Below, one piece after another: positions 1 through 6,869 of a DNA stretch of 20,338 bases. Where the stretch lies: contig CALGOE010000157.1 of NCBI GenBank assembly GCA_937958145.1, positions 1 through 20,338 on the forward strand, in the 5' to 3' direction. The position numbers and the translations under genes were made by a program. The stretch is from an uncultured Desulfobacca sp. GTDB lineage: Bacteria > Desulfobacterota > Desulfobaccia > Desulfobaccales > Desulfobaccaceae. Position 1 is the first letter of the stretch. The number at the start of each line of letters is the position of its first letter. The notes beneath the pieces are model-generated. The model was not told where the DNA came from. It searched no databases and saw only the letters and a list, made by a program, of their open reading frames with translations.

Positions 1-852
1 AGTCCGGCCCTGGAGGTGGAGGTGATCTTGCATGAATCCGGCCCGGCCGAATACATTGAAATTCTCAAAGATGGCGGCATCAAGATCAGGGAAGTGAAAG
101 GGGGCGAGGTAATCAACCTCAGTGGTTTTGATTTTGAGGTGATCCATACCCCTGGCCACACCATTGACGGCCTTTGTTTTTATCATGCCGACACCAAGAC
201 GGCCTTTACCGGCGATACGGTGCTGCCGGAAGCCATGGCGGATATGGACAAAGGGGCTGGCGGCCGCCTGGATCACTACCTCTATGCCCTGCGCACACTC
301 CGCAAGTATGACATCGAACATGTCATGCCCGGCCACGGTGGCATTGCACCGCTGGTGGGGCGGCGGGTGGTCATGGATACCTTTGAGGGGCTGATCCGCA
401 AGGTGGTGGGCGATGATACGCCGTGGATGGCCGCGGCCATGACCCTGGCCAATCAGGGCCTCTTGGAGGAAGCTCTGTTCTGCTGCCAGAAAAAGCTGGC
501 CCAGGTTCCCGACGACCTCAAGGCCTTGGAAACCAAGGCCTTTCTCCTGAACGATATGGGCCGCCAGGCCGAGGCGGTGGCCGCCTTTGACGAAGTGCTG
601 GCCCGCCAACCGGACCATTTCTACGCCCGCTTCGGCAAGGCCACCACCCTGATGGCCATGGATAGATACAATGAGGCCCTGCCCATCTTTGAGGAATTAG
701 CGGCCCTGCAACCGGATAACAAAGAGCTGCAGGTGAACCGGGGGCTGGCGCTGTACCTCTCTGGTCATCAGGACCAAGCCCTGGAGATTCCCGCTTTTCA
801 GGAGGCCTTTGCCGAGAAGATCAAGGAAGAACTGCAGAAGCAGAAGCAGTGA
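1..852 (+). CDS. MBL-fold hydrolase fused to C-terminal TPR repeats (5'-partial)
   Basis: The reading frame is open from the first base, so the true start lies before the window; a GTG at 16 is internal. The first half shows the second half of a metallo-beta-lactamase fold: HTPGHT near 145-160, GDT near 205-213 and the late PGHG near 328-339. These supply the later metal-ligand positions of the family; the diagnostic HxHxDH motif must be upstream of the window. From about 420 to 790 the protein changes to two or three tetratricopeptide units, with Ala/Gly/Leu at the usual helix-packing positions and loop motifs such as QPDH and QPDN. It ends in a charged Glu/Lys/Gln tail. A cytoplasmic hydrolase with a protein-interaction module is the natural reading; the substrate cannot be told. 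It is convergent with the next gene. Confidence 0.85.
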   Translation, partial: SPALEVEVILHESGPAEYIEILKDGGIKIREVKGGEVINLSGFDFEVIHTPGHTIDGLCFYHADTKTAFTGDTVLPEAMADMDKGAGGRLDHYLYALRTLRKYDIEHVMPGHGGIAPLVGRRVVMDTFEGLIRKVVGDDTPWMAAAMTLANQGLLEEALFCCQKKLAQVPDDLKALETKAFLLNDMGRQAEAVAAFDEVLARQPDHFYARFGKATTLMAMDRYNEALPIFEELAALQPDNKELQVNRGLALYLSGHQDQALEIPAFQEAFAEKIKEELQKQKQ

Positions 853-925
853 GAGATAAGCCGCGATGGGGATAAAGGTCCTGGGAAACGGCAGGAGAAT
901 TTTTCTTCCTCATACAGATGGCGTC

Positions 926-943
926 GCAGGTGTGGAGACCTGC
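926..943. other. Perfect 6-bp inverted repeat in a convergent spacer
   Basis: GCAGGT at 926-931 is complementary to ACCTGC at 938-943 across a 6-base loop. It lies 74 bases after the MBL-TPR stop. No T-run follows on either strand, so it is at best a factor-dependent or weak 3'-end structure. Confidence 0.35.
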
Positions 944-980
944 CCTACCGCCATGAGGGGCAGACGGCCAGAGAAATATT

Positions 981-997
981 GGCGGCTACGGGCCGCC
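981..997. terminator. Terminator-like hairpin between convergent genes
   Basis: GGCGGC at 981-986 pairs perfectly with GCCGCC at 992-997 across the loop TACGG. Read on the minus strand, it lies about 34 bases past the stop of the enolase-superfamily gene and is followed by AATATTTCT, a broken U-rich stretch. It could end transcription from that side, but the U tract is poor. Confidence 0.35.
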
Positions 998-1006
998 CCA
1001 TAATTC

Positions 1007-1034
1007 TGACCACTGGCCACTGACCACTGCTCAC
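1007..1034. repeat. Four-copy 7-base tandem repeat
   Basis: The heptamers TGACCAC, TGGCCAC, TGACCAC and TGCTCAC follow one another without gaps. The array reaches into the last bases of the minus-strand gene (stop codon at 1031-1033), so that gene's end forms part of the fourth unit. Confidence 0.6.
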
Positions 1035-2230
1035 TCCAGGACTTCTTTGCGCACGGTCAGGCGTTCCAGCAGCTGCGGTCTGGGCGTGACCCCCAGGCCG
1101 GAGGCCTGGCCCAAGGGGTTGGCCGTGCCGCTGTAGCCGCCTGGATCCCCTTGGAAGGGGTCCATTTTCAGGAGGATGCGGGGATAGCCGTATTCCACAT
1201 GAATGAAGGGACAGAGGCCCAAACAGGCCCGGGTTGCCGCCGTGATCAGGGAAGTCTCGCCGACCAGGACGCCCAGATGGATTTTGGGGCGGTAGGCCGG
1301 GTCGTTTTTCCGGTTCTGGCCGGGACTGGGGCCGGAACTTTGGCAGGCGGGCGGCAGGGGATAGCCGGCCACTTGCAGCAGGGCCAAAAATCCGGTGAAG
1401 CCGCCGATCTTGGCCAGGCGCAGGTTCCAGATATCTGCCGCCCTTTCTGCCAGGAGCACGCGGGCGTCGTCTAAAGTGCAGAGCGATTCATCGGCCACCA
1501 CCGGCAAGCCCCCTTGCCGCTGCACCCGGGCCAGCTCTTGGACATTGCCGGCCGGGATGGGCTGCTCCACGGAACTGACGCCAAAAGTCCGGAGTTCGTG
1601 CATCATGGCAATGGCCTGAGCGGTGTTCCAACCGGCATTGGCATCCACCCGCAGGTCGCGGTCGGGGCCAATGATCCGGCGCAGCAGCTTGACCGCGGCC
1701 AGATCCTGGATGTTGCCCACTTTCAGTTTGTATTCCTGGAAACCCAAAAAGCGCATGAGAGTGGCCACCCGCCGGAGGTAGTGCATGGAGCCTGCCCCCA
1801 GGGGGCCGGTGAGGGGTGCTGGCAGGGGCCGGCGCTGGCCAAAAAGGGAAAAGCCCGGCCGGTGGGCGGCCTTGGCCCAGGCGTCCCAGACGGCCAGGTC
1901 AATCCCGGCAAAGGCCGCAGTGCGGCGCTGCGTCGAGGCCCAGGTAAAGAGCGGCTGCAAGGCCCGATAGGGATATTCCTGATCATTCAGCTGCAGCTCA
2001 CGCACGGCCGGCCAGAACCGGCGGCAGATATCCTCCCAGGCCGTGGCAATGGTTTCGCCCGTCAGGTAGCGCCGGGGAATCACCTCGCCATAGCCCACGG
2101 TCCCGGCATCGGTGTGAAGCGTAAGCACTAGATTTTTGGCCTGGCGCCGCACCGCCAGGGAATGTTTAAAGGCAAAGCGGAAGGGAATGATGATCTCGCG
2201 CAGTTCTAATCGGGTACATCGGCATATCAT
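1031..2230 (-). CDS. Enolase-superfamily (mandelate racemase/muconate-lactonizing type) enzyme
   Basis: The 399-residue protein has the N-terminal capping domain (about 1-135) and the (beta/alpha)8 barrel of the MR/MLE family. The catalytic set is complete: KLK at residues 168-170, metal ligands Asp196 (RVDANAG), Glu222 (VEQP) and Asp247 (ADES), and the second base Lys274 (RLAKIGG). Members abstract a proton alpha to a carboxylate; dipeptide epimerases, o-succinylbenzoate synthases and N-acylamino-acid racemases belong here. The HLGVLVGETS strand resembles dipeptide epimerases and relatives, but I do not see the Asp-x-Asp-Gly motif typical of Ala-Glu epimerases, so specificity is left open. 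Residues about 291-316 form a Pro-rich insertion between barrel elements 6 and 7 (see findings). The start at 2230 is the first Met of the domain, with a weak AGCGGA-type ribosome site. It is the only minus-strand gene in the window. Confidence 0.88.
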   Translation of the reverse strand: MICRCTRLELREIIIPFRFAFKHSLAVRRQAKNLVLTLHTDAGTVGYGEVIPRRYLTGETIATAWEDICRRFWPAVRELQLNDQEYPYRALQPLFTWASTQRRTAAFAGIDLAVWDAWAKAAHRPGFSLFGQRRPLPAPLTGPLGAGSMHYLRRVATLMRFLGFQEYKLKVGNIQDLAAVKLLRRIIGPDRDLRVDANAGWNTAQAIAMMHELRTFGVSSVEQPIPAGNVQELARVQRQGGLPVVADESLCTLDDARVLLAERAADIWNLRLAKIGGFTGFLALLQVAGYPLPPACQSSGPSPGQNRKNDPAYRPKIHLGVLVGETSLITAATRACLGLCPFIHVEYGYPRILLKMDPFQGDPGGYSGTANPLGQASGLGVTPRPQLLERLTVRKEVLE

Positions 2231-2288
2231 GATTCCGCTTTCTGATGGGCGATGCGCCGGTTGTGCCAGACATCGGCCTTCTTGGCAA

Positions 2289-2318
2289 TCTATAGGTTTT
2301 TTTGACCAACTGGTCCAA
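2289..2318 (-). promoter_or_regulatory. Predicted promoter of the enolase-superfamily gene
   Basis: On the minus strand TTGGAC (plus 2313-2318) and TATAGA (plus 2289-2294) are separated by 18 bases, about 58 bases before the start codon. Each hexamer is only a partial match to the sigma-70 consensus (3/6 and 4/6), so this is a modest prediction supported by the overlapping palindrome. Confidence 0.35.
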
Positions 2319-2321
2319 AAA
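2298..2321. promoter_or_regulatory. Operator-like palindrome overlapping the promoter
   Basis: The 24-base element has arms GACCA and TGGTC around a 2-base centre, flanked by T5 on one side and A5 on the other; a single mismatched position interrupts the symmetry. The tiny centre makes it a poor RNA hairpin but a good DNA site for a dimeric repressor; TetR-type operators have this general shape. It lies between and over the -35 and the -10 spacer of the minus-strand promoter. Confidence 0.4.
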
Positions 2322-2535
2322 CAATCCTCTCCCTGCCCGCGGCCCCTGGGATGCGGGTCTTATCGGCAATGATGAGCAATAAATTAATAGCTTAGGAGAG
2401 GAAAGAATTATTCTGATCCATCGCCTCAGTCTGCAGCCGGACAAAACTGCCGGCAGGGGCCTGGCAAGCTGCCCTTACGGTATGGGCCAAAAAGGCAGCA
2501 GGCGAAAGATCATTGCCTATGTATAGCACACAAAA

Positions 2536-2620
2536 AAACCGGATACAAAAAAAAAGTGATAGATATCTCTATGGGCAAGCAAAGCAACCCGGTTTGGCTT
2601 CTTTTTAAGCCTTTTGAGGC
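2536..2620 (+). promoter_or_regulatory. Nested inverted repeats in the methyltransferase leader
   Basis: AAACCGG (2536-2542) pairs with CCGGTTT (2589-2595) around a region centred on AGATATCT (2561-2568). Next, GGCTT (2596-2600) pairs with AAGCC (2607-2611). Overlapping it, GCCT (2609-2612) can pair with AGGC (2617-2620), which covers the GAGG ribosome-binding site at 2616-2619. The last two hairpins cannot form together. Whether they act as a switch is inference. Confidence 0.35.
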
Positions 2621-2626
2621 CAAGAC

Positions 2627-3277
2627 ATGAGCGCCTTTTTCCCTTTTGAATTGGAACCGCCGCCTTGGCTCTATCATGTGCTGGTGCGCCTGGGGCTGAT
2701 GCAGCGTCTGTATCGCCGCCTGGCCGCCGACGTGGCAGCCGCGGCCCCGCCGGGGGGGTTGTTGATTGACGTGGGCGCCGGCACCGGGCAGCTTCTGACC
2801 ATCGTGGCCCAACAGCGGCCTGACCTGCGCTTGCTGGCAGTGGACTATTCGCCGGCGATGCTGCGCCATCCTTGGGCCGGCGCCAAACAGCCGGCCGCAT
2901 CAGACCGGGTCTGGCGCCTGGTGGGCGATGCGGCGGCCTTGCCCCTGGCGCCGGCCTGTGGGGCCATGGGCCTGGCCACTTTTAGTTTTCATACCTGGCA
3001 GCAGCCGGTCCAGGGGTTACAAGAGATGCGCCGGGTGGTCAGAGCCAACGGGCAGATCTGGATCTACGAGATGAACCGGGAGGCGGGGCTGGCGCAGTGG
3101 CGGGCCCTGGCCCAGGAGGAGGCGCTGCCCTTCTTCCTGGTGGCCGCCGGGTGCAAACTCCTCAGTTGGCACCACGCCCTACGGGCCGGTGATTTGAGCG
3201 CCAGTTTCCGGCAGGCGGGTATAAAGGATTGGGACTTGCAGCCTGTGCACCAGATCCTCTGGCGGGCTGTTTTCTAA
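2627..3277 (+). CDS. Class I SAM-dependent methyltransferase, substrate unknown
   Basis: The 216-residue soluble protein has a Rossmann methyltransferase core: motif I LIDVGAGTG at residues 46-54, the acidic end of strand 2 at Asp73 (AVDYS), a motif around the GDAAALPL segment (adenine contact), and a later VRANGQIWIYEMNRE strand that matches post-II/III of UbiE-like methyltransferases. A short helical N-terminus (about residues 13-40) precedes the core. It transfers a methyl group from S-adenosylmethionine, but nothing in the protein or neighbours names the acceptor. The start is supported by GAGG 7 bases upstream. It appears monocistronic; a 125-base gap precedes the next gene. Confidence 0.85.
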   Translation: MSAFFPFELEPPPWLYHVLVRLGLMQRLYRRLAADVAAAAPPGGLLIDVGAGTGQLLTIVAQQRPDLRLLAVDYSPAMLRHPWAGAKQPAASDRVWRLVGDAAALPLAPACGAMGLATFSFHTWQQPVQGLQEMRRVVRANGQIWIYEMNREAGLAQWRALAQEEALPFFLVAAGCKLLSWHHALRAGDLSASFRQAGIKDWDLQPVHQILWRAVF

Positions 3278-3402
3278 GCTGGCCGGCGATGCCCTGGCCC
3301 GGGGATTTTTATTTTGGTTTTGCCGCTGGTTCTGTTACCATTACAATTTAAGGTTAAAATAGCCGCAGCACTTGACTGCTCCAACCAAGGAAAAACAGCG
3401 CC

Positions 3403-4050
3403 GTGGAACTTGCCCTGATTCTCGCCGGTATCTTTAGCTCCTCATTTGTCATCGCCCTGTCCGGGGCCCTGATGCCGGGGCCGTTGTTGACCTATACCGT
3501 GGCCGAGGCGGCTCGCCGGGGGTTTTGGGCCGGTCCTCTCATCATGCTGGGCCACGGCGCCCTGGAACTGGCCCTGCTCGTTTTCCTGCTTCTGGGCATT
3601 GGCGCCATTATCAATCAGCCGCTCATTATGGGCGCGGTGGCTTTGACCGGCGCCGTTGTCCTCTGGTGGCTGGGCTATGATCTCCTCAGTTCCGTGCGCA
3701 CCACCAGGTTGGACCTCAGCGGCAGGACGGCGGGTAAATTCCACCCCTTCTGGGCGGGCGTGGTCATGAGTCTGGCCAACCCCTATTGGCTCATCTGGTG
3801 GGTCACCCTGGGATTGAGCTATGTCCTCTTTGCGTATACCTATGGCCTCTGGGGGGTGGCTTTTTTCTTCGTCGGCCATTTCCTGGCTGATCTGGTCTGG
3901 TACAGCCTGGTGGCCATGGCCGTGGCCCAGGGCAAGCGCTTCCTTTCCGACCGCCTCTATCAGGGTTTCATGACCGCCTGCGCCGTCTTTCTGATGGTCT
4001 TTGGATGTTTCTTCGGCTACCATGGCGTCAGAATGCTTTTGGGGGCGTGA
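3403..4050 (+). CDS. LysE/RhtB-family amino-acid exporter
   Basis: The 215-residue protein is strongly hydrophobic with about six membrane helices. The N-terminal helix carries SGALMPGP, close to the signature of LysE/RhtB exporters, which use the proton gradient to export amino acids or related small molecules across the inner membrane. A soluble loop (about residues 100-120, rich in Arg, Thr and Lys) separates the two halves, and SLANPYWLIWW in the second half repeats the Asn-Pro feature of the family. The GTG start is preceded by AAGGA about 12 bases upstream. The substrate cannot be inferred: LysE-family names in genomes are usually broader than lysine. Confidence 0.87.
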   Translation: MELALILAGIFSSSFVIALSGALMPGPLLTYTVAEAARRGFWAGPLIMLGHGALELALLVFLLLGIGAIINQPLIMGAVALTGAVVLWWLGYDLLSSVRTTRLDLSGRTAGKFHPFWAGVVMSLANPYWLIWWVTLGLSYVLFAYTYGLWGVAFFFVGHFLADLVWYSLVAMAVAQGKRFLSDRLYQGFMTACAVFLMVFGCFFGYHGVRMLLGA

Positions 4051-4064
4051 GAGGGCAGGGGAGA

Positions 4065-4082
4065 GGTTATTTAAAAATAGCC
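4065..4082. promoter_or_regulatory. AT-rich 18-base palindrome
   Basis: GGTTATTT at 4065-4072 mirrors AAATAGCC at 4075-4082 with a 2-base centre and one mismatch. It sits 58 bases before the MBL hydrolase start, in the only AT-rich part of that spacer. The short centre suggests a DNA-binding site more than a terminator. Confidence 0.25.
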
Positions 4083-4140
4083 TTCGCTTCTTACCTTTGG
4101 CCTGTGTTGCCAATCGGAAATTATCTGTGAAGGAATATTT

Positions 4141-4764
4141 ATGATTCAAAAAGTAATGAGTGTGGGCATGCTGGAATCCAACTGTTACATCCTGGGCGAC
4201 GAAGACAGTCGGGAAGCCGTCGTCATCGACCCCGGGGGGGATGGGCCGGATATTCTGGCGGTGCTCAACCAAGAAAAGCTGCAGTTGAAAACGATTATTA
4301 ATACTCACGGGCATTTTGATCATGTGGGGGCCAATCATGCCCTGGTGGAAGCCACCGGCGCGCCCATCGCCATTCATGCCGCCGATGCCCCCATGCTCAG
4401 CCAGCCTTCGGCGGAGGCGCTGTTTTTCACCGGCGGGCGTCTGCAGCCTTCCCACGCCTCAATCCTGTTGGCTGAAGGCGACATTCTGGAATTTGGGCCA
4501 TACAAATTGAAGGTGCTGCACACCCCCGGCCATACCCTGGGGGGCATCTGTCTGGTCCTGCAGAACGAGCCCATTGTTTACGTGGGGGATACCTTGTTCG
4601 CCGGCTCCATCGGCCGGACGGATTTTCCCGGCGGCTCTTTTGAGGACCTGATTCAATCGGTGAAGACCAAAATCTTCCCACTGGGTGATCATTATCTGGT
4701 CCTGCCGGGCCACGGCCCTGCTACCACGGTGGGGCAGGAACGGCAGTATAACCCTTTTTTTTAG
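4141..4764 (+). CDS. Glyoxalase II-like metallo-beta-lactamase hydrolase
   Basis: The 207-residue protein is a complete MBL domain of the YcbL/GloB-like type: THGHFDH (the HxHxDH metal site) near residues 58-64, HTPGHT near 126-131, VGDTLFAGSIGRTDFPGG near 148-165, and LPGHGPATTVGQE at the C-terminus. These supply two metal sites. Relatives hydrolyse thioesters such as S-lactoylglutathione or act on other thiol conjugates. The GRTDFPGG segment is typical of bacterial glyoxalase-II-like proteins lacking the long C-terminal substrate domain. AAGGA lies just upstream of the ATG. Its stop is 34 bases before coaBC, so the two may be cotranscribed. Confidence 0.9.
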   Translation: MIQKVMSVGMLESNCYILGDEDSREAVVIDPGGDGPDILAVLNQEKLQLKTIINTHGHFDHVGANHALVEATGAPIAIHAADAPMLSQPSAEALFFTGGRLQPSHASILLAEGDILEFGPYKLKVLHTPGHTLGGICLVLQNEPIVYVGDTLFAGSIGRTDFPGGSFEDLIQSVKTKIFPLGDHYLVLPGHGPATTVGQERQYNPFF

Positions 4765-4798
4765 AGGCAGAGCCTGACCGGCGGTTTTGGCAGTTATC

Positions 4799-6010
4799 AT
4801 GACGGCCAGCTTGCAAGGGAAAAAAATCCTTCTCGGGGTCACCGGTGGCATTGCCGCCTACAAGGCAGTGGAGGTGCTGCGCCTGTTGGTCACGGCCGGG
4901 GCCCAGGTCCAGGTCGTCATGACCGCGGCGGCGCAACAGTTTGTCACGCCGCTTACCTTCCAGGCCCTTTCCGGCGAGACAGTGCGCACCGACCTCTTCG
5001 GTCCCGGGACTGAGCCTTTGGAACATATTTCCCTGGGCCAGGCGGTGGACGCCATCGTCATTGCCCCGGCCACTGCCAATTGCCTGGCCAAGCTTGCCGC
5101 CGGCATCGGTGATGATCTTCTCACGACCGTCATCCTGGCGGCCAGCCGCCCCATTCTGGTCTGCCCGGCCATGAACGTGAAGATGTATGAGAATCCGGTG
5201 GTGCAGGAGAACCTGGGCAAGCTGCGGCAGCGCGGTTTCCATATCCTGGAACCGGCTGCGGGGGAGATGGCCTGTGGGGCCTATGGTTCAGGTCGACTGC
5301 CCGAACCGCCGGATATTGTCGCGGCCATTGCCTGCCTGGTGACGCCCCCGGATCTGGGCGGACGCCGCATCCTGGTGAGCGCCGGCCCCACCCATGAAGA
5401 CCTGGACCCGGTCCGTTTCTTAACGAATCGCTCCACCGGCAAGATGGGTTATGCCGTGGCTGCGGTCGCCCGGCGGCGGGGGGCTGAGGTGACTTTAGTG
5501 AGCGGCCCCACCGCTCTCCCTGCGCCGTGGGGGGTCAGCCGTTACCTGGTGCGCACTGCCCTGGAAATGCAGGCCGCCCTTGAGTCGCTGTTTTCCCAAT
5601 GCGACGTCCTCATCATGTCAGCGGCGGTGAGCGATTATCGTCCGGCCGGGTTGGCGGAACAAAAGATCAAGCGGGGCGAAGAAGAGATGCTGGTCAAGCT
5701 CACCCATAACCCCGATATTGTGGCCGGTTTGGGGGCCCGTCGGCAGCAGCAGCAGGTGCTGGTGGGTTTTGCTGCCGAGACCCAGGACCTGCTGGAGCAC
5801 GCCACCACCAAATTGCAGCGGAAAAACCTGGATCTCATTGTGGCCAATGATGTTTCGGCGCCCGACGCCGGGTTTGCCGTGGATACCAACCGGGTGACCA
5901 TCCTGGACCGCCAGGGCGGAGTGGAAGTTCTGCCGCTCCTCAGCAAGGAAGAGGTGGCTGACCGCATCCTCGATCGGGTGGCGGCCCTGCTGGCCGAACG
6001 CCGGGGGTAG
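4799..6010 (+). CDS. coaBC: Bifunctional phosphopantothenoylcysteine synthetase/decarboxylase CoaBC
   Basis: The protein makes 4'-phosphopantetheine for coenzyme A by joining cysteine to 4'-phosphopantothenate (CoaB) and decarboxylating the product (CoaC). The N-terminal flavoprotein half (about 1-185) has GVTGGIAAYK, catalytic His76 (EHISLG), the PAMN motif at 123-126 and the active-site Cys159 in ACGAYGSGRL. The C-terminal synthetase half begins with ILVSAGPTHEDLDPVRFLTN and has SAAVSDYRP, KIKR, and VGFAAET plus VANDVSAPDAGF. I chose ATG at 4799 (403 residues) because it gives the usual MTxxLQGKxILLGVTGG start; an in-frame TTG at 4787 would add four residues. Neither has a strong ribosome site. 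The next gene starts 3 bases after the stop. Confidence 0.95.
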   Translation: MTASLQGKKILLGVTGGIAAYKAVEVLRLLVTAGAQVQVVMTAAAQQFVTPLTFQALSGETVRTDLFGPGTEPLEHISLGQAVDAIVIAPATANCLAKLAAGIGDDLLTTVILAASRPILVCPAMNVKMYENPVVQENLGKLRQRGFHILEPAAGEMACGAYGSGRLPEPPDIVAAIACLVTPPDLGGRRILVSAGPTHEDLDPVRFLTNRSTGKMGYAVAAVARRRGAEVTLVSGPTALPAPWGVSRYLVRTALEMQAALESLFSQCDVLIMSAAVSDYRPAGLAEQKIKRGEEEMLVKLTHNPDIVAGLGARRQQQQVLVGFAAETQDLLEHATTKLQRKNLDLIVANDVSAPDAGFAVDTNRVTILDRQGGVEVLPLLSKEEVADRILDRVAALLAERRG

Positions 6011-6013
6011 AGG

Positions 6014-6763
6014 ATGTCGCGCCGTGGTGCTCCGGAAGAACTGCGTCGTCTCAGCGCCAGCCTGCGGGAATTTATCGAGTATCAACGCCGGCTGGGGCTC
6101 GCCTGGCTGGAAGGCAACCTGCCCCCGGTGCAAGCGCCTCTGGCCGCGTCGGCAATATCCCGGCCGGTCGAGGCCAGGGCTGTGGCCGAAACAACCCCGC
6201 CGGTAAGCTTGGATGATATCCGGCAGGAGATGGGGGACTGCCGACGTTGCAAACTTTGGAGGACCCGGACTAATCTGGTTTTTGGCACCGGCAACCCCAA
6301 AGCGCGGCTGATGTTCATCGGCGAGGCGCCGGGGGCCGAAGAAGACCAACAGGGCGAACCCTTTGTCGGCGCCGCCGGTCAGCTTCTCAACCGGCTCCTG
6401 GAAAGATTGGGGCTCAACCGGCAAGAGGTGTACATCACGAACGTCGCCAAATGCCGCCCCCCCAATAACCGCAACCCTGACGCCGAAGAGATCGCAGCCT
6501 GTCGGCCCTTCCTGATTCAGCAGATCCAGGCGATTCAACCCCGGGTGATCGTCACGCTGGGAGCCGTGGCCACCCATGCCCTTCTGGAATCAAAAAAGCC
6601 CCTGAACCGGCTGCGGGGTCAATGGCAGACATGGCAGGGTATCCCGGTGATGCCGACGTTTCATCCCTCCTACCTGCTGCGGGTCCCCCAGGATCGCATC
6701 AAGACCTGGGAGGATATGCAAAAGGTGCTGGCGGTCTGTCGGGACGAGGCCAAGGCCCGCTGA
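6014..6763 (+). CDS. Family 4 uracil-DNA glycosylase (iron-sulfur type)
   Basis: The 249-residue enzyme removes uracil from DNA, starting base-excision repair after cytosine deamination. It has the family 4 signature: GEAPG at residues 103-107 followed by EPFVGAAGQLL, four cysteines for a [4Fe-4S] cluster (Cys76, Cys79, Cys147, Cys163), VAKCRPPNNRNP, and HPSYLLR at 217-223. Its N-terminal 65 residues are a low-conservation, Arg/Ala-rich extension before the cluster domain; similar extensions are common in the SPO1-polymerase-related branch. It begins 3 bases after coaBC, so the two are almost certainly cotranscribed and translationally coupled. The link to coenzyme A synthesis is positional only. 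Confidence 0.93.
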   Translation: MSRRGAPEELRRLSASLREFIEYQRRLGLAWLEGNLPPVQAPLAASAISRPVEARAVAETTPPVSLDDIRQEMGDCRRCKLWRTRTNLVFGTGNPKARLMFIGEAPGAEEDQQGEPFVGAAGQLLNRLLERLGLNRQEVYITNVAKCRPPNNRNPDAEEIAACRPFLIQQIQAIQPRVIVTLGAVATHALLESKKPLNRLRGQWQTWQGIPVMPTFHPSYLLRVPQDRIKTWEDMQKVLAVCRDEAKAR

Positions 6764-6869
6764 TTTCCCGCAACCATGGTTTTTTAATCTGGTGCGTGGC
6801 TCGGGAAAGGTTGCAGGGGAAGCGGTCCTGCCCCTTCCTGTTTACCAAAATCTCCTTGCGGAAGCATTC

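Larger units (their letters stand above)
2231..2626. other. 396-base gene-free intergenic region
   Basis: No credible coding frame is present; the frames that cross it have no recognisable domain. It separates two divergent genes. On the left it holds a promoter and palindrome for the minus-strand gene. In the middle is a GC-rich stretch with a CTGCCGGCAG palindrome (2447-2456). On the right is an A-rich stretch (2531-2555) and inverted repeats just before the methyltransferase. It is more AT-rich than its neighbours in parts. Confidence 0.6.

Noticed and set aside
3442..4455. 337-residue minus-strand open frame across the LysE gene and hydrolase
   Set aside because: The plus-strand proteins have clear family signatures; this frame has none.
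5618..6577. 319-residue minus-strand open frame across coaBC and the glycosylase gene
   Set aside because: It spans two well-supported plus-strand genes and has no motif of its own.
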